Source: Burkholderiaceae bacterium | Lineage (GTDB): Bacteria > Pseudomonadota > Gammaproteobacteria > Burkholderiales > Burkholderiaceae_B | Reading direction: 5' to 3' | Assembly: GCA_004322135.1 (NCBI GenBank) | Contig: SCSG01000047.1 | Location: 1 to 54,738 of the forward strand | Length of the DNA stretch: 54,738 nucleotides | Shown: positions 34,391 through 42,132 of the stretch, piece by piece | Layout of the letters: every line of letters starts with the position of its first letter | How positions within the stretch are numbered: the stretch's first letter is position 1 | Made by a program: the position numbers and the translations under genes | The notes under the pieces: model-generated | The model's input: the letters and a program-made list of their open reading frames with translations, nothing else | What the model was told of the DNA's origin: nothing | Database searches by the model: none

Positions 34391-36004
34391 GTGATGGTGA
34401 GACCCGACCACGTATTGGCTCGAGTATTGAGTGACAGCACGTTCACCACGAACGGCCTGCTGGGTATGGCCTCTGGTATTAGGATCTTGGCCAGGCTGGT
34501 GCGTTGCTGCTATGGCCCCAAAAAACGCTTGGTGGTGATGACTCGCAAGCTGGACTCTCCTGTCCTTGTGAGCGATACGTATCTGATATGCAAGGATTTC
34601 GAGCTGGAAGATCGCCACCAAACTATGGGGGTCCGAGTTCTGCAAGCCGCAATCTCCACAGTTAATCAAGCCGCTGGAGATGGCGCAGCTACAGCAGCTA
34701 TTTTATTGGACTCGATTATTGAAGGCGGCCTGCGGCAGATTCGTTATGGAATCGATCCGGCGATCCTACGAAATGGCATAGATCTTGCTACACGCCAAGT
34801 GCTTCAGGTGCTACCGCGCTATGTTCAACATGCGCGCGATGATAGGTGCGTTGTTACGGCTTTGCTGCGCACGGTATCACTTGATCGGCAGATACCTGGA
34901 ATGATAGAAGATGCGCTTGATGCCGTCGGGGCTGACGGTATCATCCTTGTCCGCGAATCTCGGAAAACGTTCAGCGAGCTTGCTGTAGCCGATGCACTTC
35001 AGCTTGACAACGGCCTAGTCATGATGCTGCTGGCCAAAGACACGTTAAATGGCGAAACACGTTTAGAGGAACCATACATTTTCCTAACGGATAAAGTTAT
35101 AGTTCTCGCCCATGAGATCAGAGTTTTGATCGAACAAGTATCGGCATTGAATGGCTCGCTGCTAATTGTCGCTAAGGATATTGAGGGCGAAGCGCTCTCT
35201 TTGTTGGGGACGAGCCACTTGGCAGAGACAATCTCCGTCGCCGCTATTCAGGCTCCCGAATATGGCGATCAACGACTCGAAGCCTTGCGCGATGTGGCGG
35301 CGTTGACTGGTGGGATGGTGTACGAAGGCCGACTCTGCGGGCCCATTCCTGAAGAATTTTTCGGAAGGGCAGATGAGGTCGTAGTGACGAAGTGCAGTAC
35401 GACATTTGTGAGGCCACACAGTGACTCGTCACAGGTCGAGTTGCGCATTGTGGAAGTCCGGCAGCAGAGCGTTGACGAGCGTCTCTCGCAATATGATCGG
35501 GAACGTCGGGAGAAGCGTCTCGGCAATTTACTCTGCAAGACCGCAACGCTCAGCGTTGGCGCGCAAAATGATGTAGAAATGGGTGAGTTACTCGAGAAAG
35601 TTCGCAGGGTGCTTTATGCCATAAGAACCGGGTTAAAGCACGGGGCAGTGCCAGGTGCTGGTGCGACCCTGATCAGGGCGGCGGCGGAAGCTGAGGCCTC
35701 CTTGGCGGCCGATGGCAAAACCTCTGCAGGTGCAAACATCGTATTCAAGGCCTTGAGGCAACCCTGCCGCCAATTATTGAGAAACGCAGCGCTAGACGAT
35801 GCTTTGGCGCTGCAAATAATGGACCACTATAGTGCGGTGGACGATAACGAAATCTATGACCTTGAGCGCCGATGCTGGGCAGACCCTTACGAGAGTTGCG
35901 TCGTGGATTCTCTTCAAACGCTCTCTAGTGCCATTCAGACTGCGTCTTCTGTTGCCTCCGTTTTCCTGAGCGCGAATGCGGCCATGTCGCAGCATCTGGT
36001 GTAA
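34391..36004 (+). CDS. Divergent GroEL-like chaperonin
   Basis: The 537-residue protein aligns with GroEL over its length: Tyr-Gly-Pro-Lys near 41, Glu-Leu-Glu-Asp near 71, Gly-Asp-Gly near 96, and Pro-Gly-Ala-Gly near 421. Asp52 and Asp87 of GroEL are kept (Asp62, Asp97). Thr89-Thr90 become Ala-Ala, Gly415 becomes Ala423, and the catalytic Asp398 position appears to be Arg406. The Gly-Gly-Met tail is missing. GroEL-like genes beside diiron monooxygenases (MimG in Mycobacterium) are known to be needed for active hydroxylase, so a dedicated folding role is likely. Start is GTG 34391 or ATG 34394. Confidence 0.85.
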   Translation: MMVRPDHVLARVLSDSTFTTNGLLGMASGIRILARLVRCCYGPKKRLVVMTRKLDSPVLVSDTYLICKDFELEDRHQTMGVRVLQAAISTVNQAAGDGAATAAILLDSIIEGGLRQIRYGIDPAILRNGIDLATRQVLQVLPRYVQHARDDRCVVTALLRTVSLDRQIPGMIEDALDAVGADGIILVRESRKTFSELAVADALQLDNGLVMMLLAKDTLNGETRLEEPYIFLTDKVIVLAHEIRVLIEQVSALNGSLLIVAKDIEGEALSLLGTSHLAETISVAAIQAPEYGDQRLEALRDVAALTGGMVYEGRLCGPIPEEFFGRADEVVVTKCSTTFVRPHSDSSQVELRIVEVRQQSVDERLSQYDRERREKRLGNLLCKTATLSVGAQNDVEMGELLEKVRRVLYAIRTGLKHGAVPGAGATLIRAAAEAEASLAADGKTSAGANIVFKALRQPCRQLLRNAALDDALALQIMDHYSAVDDNEIYDLERRCWADPYESCVVDSLQTLSSAIQTASSVASVFLSANAAMSQHLV

Positions 36005-36153
36005 TACACTTCGTGAGGTAGCGAGCCTCGGAGTATCGCATATTGCCGCGTACTATTTTGCCGGGCAAACTGGTTGTATACAAGATGACCCGATTTGTCC
36101 ACTCCCGAGTAACCCCACGAAATGTGACATCCTGAGTACTAACAGCCAACCAT
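36005..36153. promoter_or_regulatory. Spacer upstream of tetR-type gene with TTGTATACAA palindrome
   Basis: The short gap contains the ten-base palindrome TTGTATACAA at 36074-36083, about 70 bp before the regulator start. It may be a self-regulatory site of the TetR protein. Its half-site (TTGTAT) recurs in the palindrome at 31490-31503 in a different arrangement. Confidence 0.3.
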
Positions 36154-36978
36154 ATGCAAGCAATAAAGAAAACTACACGAAGGCCGGGTCGTCCGATCGC
36201 CGGGCCAGATGGGCAGAACGATATACGTGAAAAAATCCTGGATGCCGCTGAGCAAATGTTCGGTAGCTACGGCTGGACGGCAACATCTTTCAGAGATATT
36301 GCGACCGACGTCGGCATCAACCCGGCGATGATTACGTACTATTTCCGCACGAAAAAAAATCTGATCGAAACAGTATTCAAAAGGCGTGCGACCCAAATTG
36401 CTGACCGATGGCTCCAACTGCTCGACGCACTCGAGTCGAGGCCTAAGCGGCCACCTACCGTCTATGAGCTTATGTACTCCTATCTGTCGGTCGAATTTGA
36501 CATGCAAAAGAGTGGTGCAGCGGGAGAAGCTTTTGTGAAGTTGCAGGCTAGGATACACAACGAGATCGACGATTTTTGCTTCCGGTTACGACGTGAGGTC
36601 TACGATGTTGCCACACAACGATATATTGCCGCCTTCGAACGCGCGCTGCCCGAGATCGATCCTGTGGACATCAATTGGCGTATTGTGTTCGTAATCGGTG
36701 GGTTTTTATATATGCTTGCAGGAGGTGCTCGGCTAGAAGACTTGTCAGGCGGCCTGTGCAAGATTGACGACATCGACGAAGTCACTGCCAGGGCAACCTC
36801 TTTTATGGTCGGTGGAATGTCGGCAGCCAGCACTCAATATTCGCACCCTCATCCGAAGACAACACAACCCAAGGCTGCGAAGGTCAAAGTCGCCACCACG
36901 AACGGCGAATTGGGGCGGAGCCCCAAAGCAGGCAAGACTCTTGCTCGAAAGCGAACTCAACGCAACCAGAAAGGGTAA
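36154..36978 (+). CDS. TetR-family transcriptional regulator
   Basis: The 274-residue protein has an N-terminal TetR DNA-binding domain (about residues 25-72): Ile-Leu-Asp-Ala-Ala-Glu-x-x-Phe, Thr-Ser-Phe-Arg-Asp-Ile-Ala and a Tyr-Tyr-Phe-Arg-x-Lys recognition helix end. A helical ligand domain of the TetR_C type follows. The last 45 or so residues are an unusual Lys/Arg/Thr-rich tail with no hydrophobic core. It closes the plus-strand series and faces the convergent nicX copy 2, so it probably controls the diiron monooxygenase operon or nicX2. Confidence 0.82.
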   Translation: MQAIKKTTRRPGRPIAGPDGQNDIREKILDAAEQMFGSYGWTATSFRDIATDVGINPAMITYYFRTKKNLIETVFKRRATQIADRWLQLLDALESRPKRPPTVYELMYSYLSVEFDMQKSGAAGEAFVKLQARIHNEIDDFCFRLRREVYDVATQRYIAAFERALPEIDPVDINWRIVFVIGGFLYMLAGGARLEDLSGGLCKIDDIDEVTARATSFMVGGMSAASTQYSHPHPKTTQPKAAKVKVATTNGELGRSPKAGKTLARKRTQRNQKG

Positions 36979-37003
36979 GCTCGTTGTAGTTGATATGTTC
37001 TAA

Positions 37004-38065
37004 CTAAGGGGCGACGGCTAGTTGACCCTGCTTGTCGTCCACGAGCCTACCTTCTTTTACGACGGGATTTCCGTCAAGGCTTACAGTACAGTTCCGCATG
37101 GGTATATCGATGTGGCACGGCGTGTCACGCGTTCCTCCTGCCTCCGTATTCGGACCTAGCGAAAATAGGAAATTGCCGGCGAATGCCCGTGCGTCCATCC
37201 CGATAGTGCTGTCGCGACCATATAACGTCATTACTGACCAGCGGGCACGCTTTTGTAGCCCCCAGCCAATGTGCGAGATTGCGTAGGATTCTGGATCGTC
37301 GAATGAATCCATATAATCATTCAACAAATCCGCATCTAACCCACCTTCGATCTGCGTAACATAACCAGATTTGACTGTCATGCTGATGGGTTCCTGAACG
37401 TATGATTTCATAGGCAAAAGTATGTCGCCTCGATCCAATATGATCTTTCCGTTAGCGCTTCCCTCGTTTGGCCAGGTTGCAAGAAAGCCGCTGGGCCAAT
37501 GGTCCCAACGCCCCAGCTCGTCAACGTAGCCGTATTCTTTCAGCAGTGGATATTCGCCTAGGGCGCAATACAAATCTGTACCGGCAGCTGATTCGATATG
37601 CATCTGTCGGGCAACCTGAAGCAATTTCGCGGCTTCCAGCACACGAGTGCGATCTTCTTCTGTCGGCACCAAGCGCGCTAATACCTCTGGGGGCTCGATC
37701 GCCAGGAGTATTTTCGTACCAGATTTTAAGATTTCGTGCTGTTCTGGTGAGAATAATAAGAGCATGAGGTCGAGAACCAAATCGCTCTCCATTAGCGCTG
37801 CCATGGCTACAGAATTTCCCGTGAGCGGCGTAGTCCCGACGTAAGCAAGCTTGTCCGGACTGAGCGATTTTTCGGCGTTCACTGGGAGCATGTCCAGGCG
37901 GTTGACCATTGCTCCTAGCCCACGGGCGGCAGCGATGGCAGTCGCAAGCGTCTGCGGATGAGTGTCGCTGGACGTAAGGAGGGTAACTTTCTGGCCTTTG
38001 GTGACACGAGAGAGTTTTAGGACCTTTGTCCATGCCTCAACCATAGTGTGGTCGCTGACTGACAT
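37004..38065 (-). CDS. nicX: 2,5-dihydroxypyridine 5,6-dioxygenase, copy 2
   Basis: This 353-residue NicX paralogue keeps His265, His318 and Asp320 at the same positions as copy 1. By hand count about 231 of the first 347 positions are identical. I start it at ATG 38065; the AAGGAGG just upstream lies inside the longer TTG-initiated frame. It is transcribed on its own, opposite to the rest of the island, from a promoter region with two palindromes. It would open 2,5-dihydroxypyridine formed by the diiron monooxygenase. Confidence 0.88.
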   Translation of the reverse strand: MSVSDHTMVEAWTKVLKLSRVTKGQKVTLLTSSDTHPQTLATAIAAARGLGAMVNRLDMLPVNAEKSLSPDKLAYVGTTPLTGNSVAMAALMESDLVLDLMLLLFSPEQHEILKSGTKILLAIEPPEVLARLVPTEEDRTRVLEAAKLLQVARQMHIESAAGTDLYCALGEYPLLKEYGYVDELGRWDHWPSGFLATWPNEGSANGKIILDRGDILLPMKSYVQEPISMTVKSGYVTQIEGGLDADLLNDYMDSFDDPESYAISHIGWGLQKRARWSVMTLYGRDSTIGMDARAFAGNFLFSLGPNTEAGGTRDTPCHIDIPMRNCTVSLDGNPVVKEGRLVDDKQGQLAVAP

Positions 38066-38091
38066 TTTTGCCTCCTTCAAATGAGATATTT

Positions 38092-38103
38092 AATCATATG
38101 AAT
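38092..38103. promoter_or_regulatory. Palindromic site AATCATATGAAT before nicX copy 2 (proximal)
   Basis: This near-perfect 12-base palindrome lies 27 bases upstream of the nicX2 start. The same core recurs perfectly at 38179-38190, 87 bases further up. Such paired sites suggest operators, perhaps for the TetR- or AraC-type regulator of the island. Confidence 0.45.
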
Positions 38104-38178
38104 AATTTATTTTTATGTCTAGTAAAATCTCATGAAAGATGTAAATAATCCAAGGTCCTGTGCTTCAAGCCACATGGG

Positions 38179-38190
38179 AATCATATGATT
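38179..38190. promoter_or_regulatory. Palindromic site AATCATATGATT before nicX copy 2 (distal)
   Basis: This is a perfect 12-base palindrome sharing eleven of twelve bases with the proximal site at 38092-38103. Centre-to-centre distance is 87 bases, close to a whole number of helical turns, so both could be bound on one face of the DNA. Confidence 0.45.
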
Positions 38191-38319
38191 TTGGCGATTT
38201 TCTGACTCGTATCGTGGGCGGGTTGATACCCAAAGACACCATATGTCGCGACTATCGTGGCCAGACGTTGCCGACCGCACGGCTATACCTCCCCGACCAA
38301 TACCTATGGCTGTAAGAGC

Positions 38320-38574
38320 TTACTTTCGAAGATGTGTGCCCTCGAAGGAGTGACCCGCGTCAGGATCGAGTGCGTCCATGTTGCAACTGCGCACATCGCC
38401 TTCCACGAACGTGGGCCGTGTGCCGGTAATGCGCTCGATGCCTTCAATGACCGAAGGGTTGCTGTTGCACAGGTTGTCCAGAATGACGACGCTGTAGCCG
38501 GCTTGCTGCAGGGCGACGGTGGCGTGGCTGCCTATGAAACCGGTGCCGCCAGTGACTAATATAGTGTGAGCCAT
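38320..38574 (-). pseudogene. Truncated galE 5' fragment
   Basis: The frame starts with its own ATG at 38574 and codes for about 60 residues of GalE N-terminus, including the Thr-Gly-Gly-Thr-Gly-Phe-Ile-Gly-Ser-His dinucleotide loop. After a Gly-Asp-Val-Arg motif it departs from GalE into unrelated sequence and stops at 38320. It cannot fold as an epimerase. It lies just outside the right end of the island and shares the 137-bp repeat with the full galE at the left end. Confidence 0.88.
38420..38556. repeat. 137-bp direct repeat, copy 2 (inside galE fragment)
   Basis: The copy matches 19898-20034 with one mismatch in the same orientation. Outside it the two galE versions differ, including the first codons after ATG. 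Recombination between the copies would remove 18.5 kb and leave one full-length galE. Confidence 0.9.
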
Positions 38575-38641
38575 GTGGGTGTGGGGTGTTAGGCGTTAGG
38601 ATTTCGTTCTGGGGTATGGCTGTAAAAGCTGGTGGTGATGC

Positions 38642-39040
38642 CTAGGTTAACAGTTGGGTTGTGTGTCCTTGTTTTTTCAGCAACGCAATGGCTTTTTTAT
38701 CAAACGAGGTAAACACCAGGCCGCCAAGCGCATGGCCTTCGAAAGCAATGACGCCATCGGCGAAGTCGCCGCCGGCTCGCAAAAGCCTCAAGCCCGCGTC
38801 GGCGGCGGGCCGGTTCACTTTGATGCTGTCGCTGTCGAGTAAATTCTCCACAGCGTTGGCAATGTCGGTCGCGGCCATTTTGTAGCCTTGGGACAGGACC
38901 CAAACGACCTCGCACAGGGCCGGAAGCGTTACGGCGACAGTCGAGGCATTGTTAAGTACTTTGCTGGCCGCTGCGGCTTGTTTGTGATCGTCGTTCAGCA
39001 GAAAGCGTAGAAGCACGTTTGTGTCGGCCGTTATTTCCAT
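38642..39040 (-). CDS. vapC: VapC-type PIN-domain ribonuclease toxin
   Basis: The 132-residue protein has the PIN acidic residues: Asp in Ala-Asp-Thr-Asn near residue 6, Glu in Cys-Glu-Val-Val-Trp near 44, Asp in Asp-Phe-Ala-Asp near 92-95 and Asp in Ser-Phe-Asp-Lys near 113. It overlaps the antitoxin gene by ten bases in the antitoxin-first order. VapC toxins cleave tRNA or rRNA. Confidence 0.87.
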   Translation of the reverse strand: MEITADTNVLLRFLLNDDHKQAAAASKVLNNASTVAVTLPALCEVVWVLSQGYKMAATDIANAVENLLDSDSIKVNRPAADAGLRLLRAGGDFADGVIAFEGHALGGLVFTSFDKKAIALLKKQGHTTQLLT

Positions 39041-39294
39041 TTCTTGTCTGCCCAGCCGGAGCGGGTTAATTTGCTGATTTCGTCAATGGATAGTGTAATG
39101 TTTTTGGTATTTTTTTCCGCAAGAATGCCAAACGCGTTGCTGATTTTCCTTCTTGGCGTGGCTGCCTTTATTGTTATGCGTCCGTCCGGAAGCTTTCCGA
39201 CCTCAACTTTTTCACCCGGCGTGACGCCTAAATGTTTTAGTAGCTCTTGCTTCAGGGTTACCTGGCCTTTTGCGGTGACAGTGAGCGTTGTCAT
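39031..39294 (-). CDS. vapB: AbrB/VapB-type antitoxin
   Basis: The 87-residue protein opens with a Thr-Val-Thr-Ala-Lys-Gly-Gln-Val-Thr-Leu swapped-hairpin DNA-binding motif and Pro-Gly-Glu-Lys-Val-Glu-Val, as in SpoVT/AbrB-fold antitoxins. The C-terminal part should wrap VapC. It is located between the galE fragment and pgi, and overlaps vapC. Confidence 0.85.
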   Translation of the reverse strand: MTTLTVTAKGQVTLKQELLKHLGVTPGEKVEVGKLPDGRITIKAATPRRKISNAFGILAEKNTKNITLSIDEISKLTRSGWADKKWK

Positions 39295-39393
39295 GGGGAG
39301 GTTTCCTTTATAGCCGGCTTATCTGTATGGTAAGGTAATTCAACCTTACTTTCAATAGATGGCCAGCCCGAAAGTGAAGCACCCGCGGGGCTT

Positions 39394-41010
39394 CTAATCC
39401 CGACCGCTGAATTTCTCGATCCAGTGCCGGGTTGACGCGTCGTGATGCGGCGCTTTGGCGTCGATTGGCGCGCTGTCCGGGCCTTTGCTTCCTTTGCCTG
39501 CATCCTTACTCTCCCCTAGCTCGCCAATAATTCCCTTGGCCAGAACCTTTCCGTATTCCACTCCCCATTGATCGAAGGGGTTGATGCCCCACACCACACT
39601 TTGCACGAACACTTTGTGCTCGTACAAGGCCAGGAGCGCGCCCAGGGTGTAGGGGGAAAGTCGCGGCAGAACGATAAGGCTTGAGGGGCGCCCGCCTGAG
39701 TGGACGCGGTGGTGGGCGAGCCAGCGGGCCTGCTCGGGTTGCGTGCCCGCTTCCAGGCATTCCTGCAGTGCTTCTTCATAGGTTTTGCCGTTAAGCAGCG
39801 CTTCGCGCTGCGCCAGGCAGTTGGCCAGCAGACTGGTGTGGTGGTCGGGCCAGTTGTGGTCCGCTTGTCGGCACACGATGAAGTCCGCTGGTGCGCCGTC
39901 GCTGCCCTGGTGCAGCCATTGGAAGAAGGTGTGTTGTGCGTCGGTGCCCGGCATGCCCCACACGACCGGCCCCGTGGGCACACCGATTGGGTTGCCGGCC
40001 AGGTCCACCGACTTGCCCAGTGATTCCATATCCAGTTGCTGAAGGTACGGCACCAGATGCGCCAGCCGGAAATCGTAGGGGGCGATATTCAGCGAGCCGT
40101 AGCCCAGCACGCTGCGGTTGGCGATGCCCGCCATGGCCATTTGTATGGGTGCGTTTTTTGCGAACGGCGCTTGGGCGAAGTGGGCGTCCATGGCCGCTGC
40201 GCCCGCGTGCATGCCGGCAATGATGTCGGTGTTTACCGCCAGGGCGGTGGTAAGGTTTACCGACGACCATAATGAAAAGCGTCCGCCCACCCAGTCCCAC
40301 AGCTTGAAGGTATTGGCTTGCGGTACGCCCCATGCGGTAGCCAGGTCTGGCCGGGCGGTAATGGCCGCCAGGTGCTCGCAGGGGTTTTCCAGGCCCGAGG
40401 CGGTCAGCCATTCGCGTGCGCGCTGTCCGTTCTGGCGGGTCTCGGCGGTGGTGAACGATTTGGACGCCAGCACGACCAGGGTTTCACGCGGGTCCAGCCC
40501 GGCCAGTGCGCCCTGCATGGCGTGGCCGTCGATATTGGCCACAAAGCGCACTTGGCGCCAGGTGCCGGCATAGCCGAAGGCGCCAACGGCCAGCCGCACG
40601 CCCCAGTCGCTGCCGCCGATGCCAATGTGGATGATGTTGCGCCAGCGCCGCTCGGAGTCGGCCTTGCGTACGAATTCGTTCAGGCGCTGGCGCTCGGCGG
40701 CCACTTCTGCAATGGGCGCGGGCGCGCGCAAAATGGTGTGCCAGGCGGCGCGGTTTTCGGTAACGTTGGCAATGCCGCCTGAAAGGAGCGTGTTGCGCCG
40801 CTGGTCGAATTGGCGCGCTTGAAGCAGGGCCTGGCCGGCTGCGGCCAGTTCGGGTGAGGCCACTTGCCCCGTAAGGTCTACGCTGACGCCCGCCGCCTCC
40901 AGAACGCATAAGTTGTTGGCATGCACGGATGCGGCTTTGGCCGCCGCCGCGAATCGCGACCATTCGGGCAGTTGTTGCAGCGACGGCAGATTGGGTATGG
41001 GGCTGTTCAA
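39394..41010 (-). CDS. pgi: Glucose-6-phosphate isomerase
   Basis: The protein shows Pgi motifs throughout: Gly-Ile-Gly-Gly-Ser-Asp-Trp-Gly for the phosphate, Ser-Lys-Ser-Phe-Thr-Thr-Ala-Glu-Thr, Gly-Gly-Arg-Phe-Ser-Leu-Trp-Ser, and Gly-Ile-Asn-Pro-Phe-Asp-Gln-Trp-Gly-Val-Glu near the C-terminus. The frame is open back to an ATG at 41166, but the extra 52 residues are low-complexity Arg/Thr/Pro. The usual start (Pro-Asn-Leu-Pro-Ser-Leu near the N-terminus) fits the TTG at 41010, giving 538 residues. It interconverts glucose 6-phosphate and fructose 6-phosphate. Confidence 0.9.
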   Translation of the reverse strand: MNSPIPNLPSLQQLPEWSRFAAAAKAASVHANNLCVLEAAGVSVDLTGQVASPELAAAGQALLQARQFDQRRNTLLSGGIANVTENRAAWHTILRAPAPIAEVAAERQRLNEFVRKADSERRWRNIIHIGIGGSDWGVRLAVGAFGYAGTWRQVRFVANIDGHAMQGALAGLDPRETLVVLASKSFTTAETRQNGQRAREWLTASGLENPCEHLAAITARPDLATAWGVPQANTFKLWDWVGGRFSLWSSVNLTTALAVNTDIIAGMHAGAAAMDAHFAQAPFAKNAPIQMAMAGIANRSVLGYGSLNIAPYDFRLAHLVPYLQQLDMESLGKSVDLAGNPIGVPTGPVVWGMPGTDAQHTFFQWLHQGSDGAPADFIVCRQADHNWPDHHTSLLANCLAQREALLNGKTYEEALQECLEAGTQPEQARWLAHHRVHSGGRPSSLIVLPRLSPYTLGALLALYEHKVFVQSVVWGINPFDQWGVEYGKVLAKGIIGELGESKDAGKGSKGPDSAPIDAKAPHHDASTRHWIEKFSGRD

Positions 41011-41275
41011 GGCGGATTCCGTTGTTCTTATGATGGTCGATTGTAATGGAGGCGTGGCACGCGTGATGTGTTTTGCCGGCCTCGTGCTGCTGGCCCGTAT
41101 TGTTGGCCTGGTATTGTTAGCCCCATACCCCTGGCGCGGCGTGGGCTGCGGTTCCGGCTGGAACACTCACGGTTCCGGGCCCGCTGGTGGGCGGTGTTTT
41201 TAAAGATTTATAGTAGTGACTGGTGATGACTGCTGGTGGTATGTAAGCTTGTCATAAATTTTGTGTGGCTTTTTC

Positions 41276-41839
41276 ATGGATAGTGAGCTTGCGCAAACCG
41301 GACTGGTTGTTTATACGATAGGCCATTCCGATAGGCCAATAGAAACCTTTATTGATTTACTGCAGCGCAACGGGATTACCCGTGTGCTGGACGTAAGAAC
41401 CGTGCCCCGGTCGCGCCACAACCCTCAGTTCAATAAGGATGCGCTTCCCGATTCCCTGGCTGCGGCACACATTGCCTACGATCATCTTGCGGGGCTTGGC
41501 GGCTTGCGTCATACCCGGGGCGACTCGCCCAATATGGGCTGGCGCAATCTTTCGTTCAGGGGCTACGCCGATTACATGCAGACCCCCGAGTTTTCTGAAA
41601 ATGTGCAGCAAGTCATGCAGATGGCGCAAAAAGAGCGTTGCGTCCTGATGTGCGCCGAAGCGGTTCCGTGGCGCTGCCATCGGTCGCTTATTGGCGATGC
41701 GTTGCTGGTTCGCGGGGTGGTGGTGGAAGATATTATTGGGTCACAAAAGGCCAGGCCGCACACCATGACGCCGTTTGCCCATGTGGAGGGAACGCAGATT
41801 ACGTATCCACCTTCCCCGGAGGGGGAATCTGGCGAGTGA
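41276..41839 (+). CDS. DUF488 family protein
   Basis: The 187-residue protein has the DUF488 signature: Tyr-Thr-Ile-Gly-His-Ser near residue 13, Asp-Val-Arg-Thr-Val-Pro-Arg-Ser, Asn-Pro-Gln-Phe, and a Cys-Ala-Glu-x-x-Pro-x-x-Cys-His-Arg motif near 133. I choose ATG 41276 over the in-frame TTG upstream. The family's biochemical function is not established. Confidence 0.85.
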   Translation: MDSELAQTGLVVYTIGHSDRPIETFIDLLQRNGITRVLDVRTVPRSRHNPQFNKDALPDSLAAAHIAYDHLAGLGGLRHTRGDSPNMGWRNLSFRGYADYMQTPEFSENVQQVMQMAQKERCVLMCAEAVPWRCHRSLIGDALLVRGVVVEDIIGSQKARPHTMTPFAHVEGTQITYPPSPEGESGE

Positions 41840-42100
41840 TCGCGGCCTTAGGCTCGATAGCGGTTTTGATCTCAATGGCCGTCGTGAATTAGTTGATGGC
41901 TTTGATCTTGTTGGCGAGGTGCGACTCCGATCAGGCGCCATCGTGTAGCCAACGATGCAAGATGCCCACGTTTTGAGTTTATTGGCGCGTGTGCCGCTTC
42001 TTAGGGTATTTACCATGAGCTATAAATAATAAATGATTTACTATTTATGGACGCCCCGTCCGTGGGCGGCCTGTGCCTGTGGTGGCGGCACGCCGCGCCC
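41840..42100. other. Spacer before binding protein 1, with A+T-rich inverted repeat
   Basis: No gene is convincing. A plus-strand frame ending near 41959 codes for a short Gly-Phe-Asp-Leu repeat-like tail that could be a gene remnant. ATAAATA (42022-42028) and TATTTAT (42042-42048) form a spaced inverted repeat in an otherwise G+C-rich region, suggesting a promoter/operator for the binding protein gene. Confidence 0.3.
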
Positions 42101-42130
42101 CTTGCGATTCAACAATAAAGGAGATGACAG
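42101..42130 (+). repeat. Leader repeat before binding protein 1
   Basis: The segment with TTGCGATTCAACA and TAAAGGAGATGAC upstream of the first binding protein gene recurs almost unchanged at 50424-50449 before the second one. It includes the ribosome binding site AAAGGAG at 42117-42123, which places translation start at ATG 42133. Confidence 0.7.
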
Positions 42131-42132
42131 TT

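Noticed and set aside
37004-38065. Leucyl aminopeptidase (M29) assignment for the NicX proteins
   Set aside because: The fold is related, but the His265/His318/Asp320 set of NicX and the catabolic neighbours favour the dioxygenase.
20100-38600. Integrase- or transposase-driven island
   Set aside because: No integrase, transposase, terminal inverted repeat or tRNA attachment site was found; the galE direct repeat explains the borders better.
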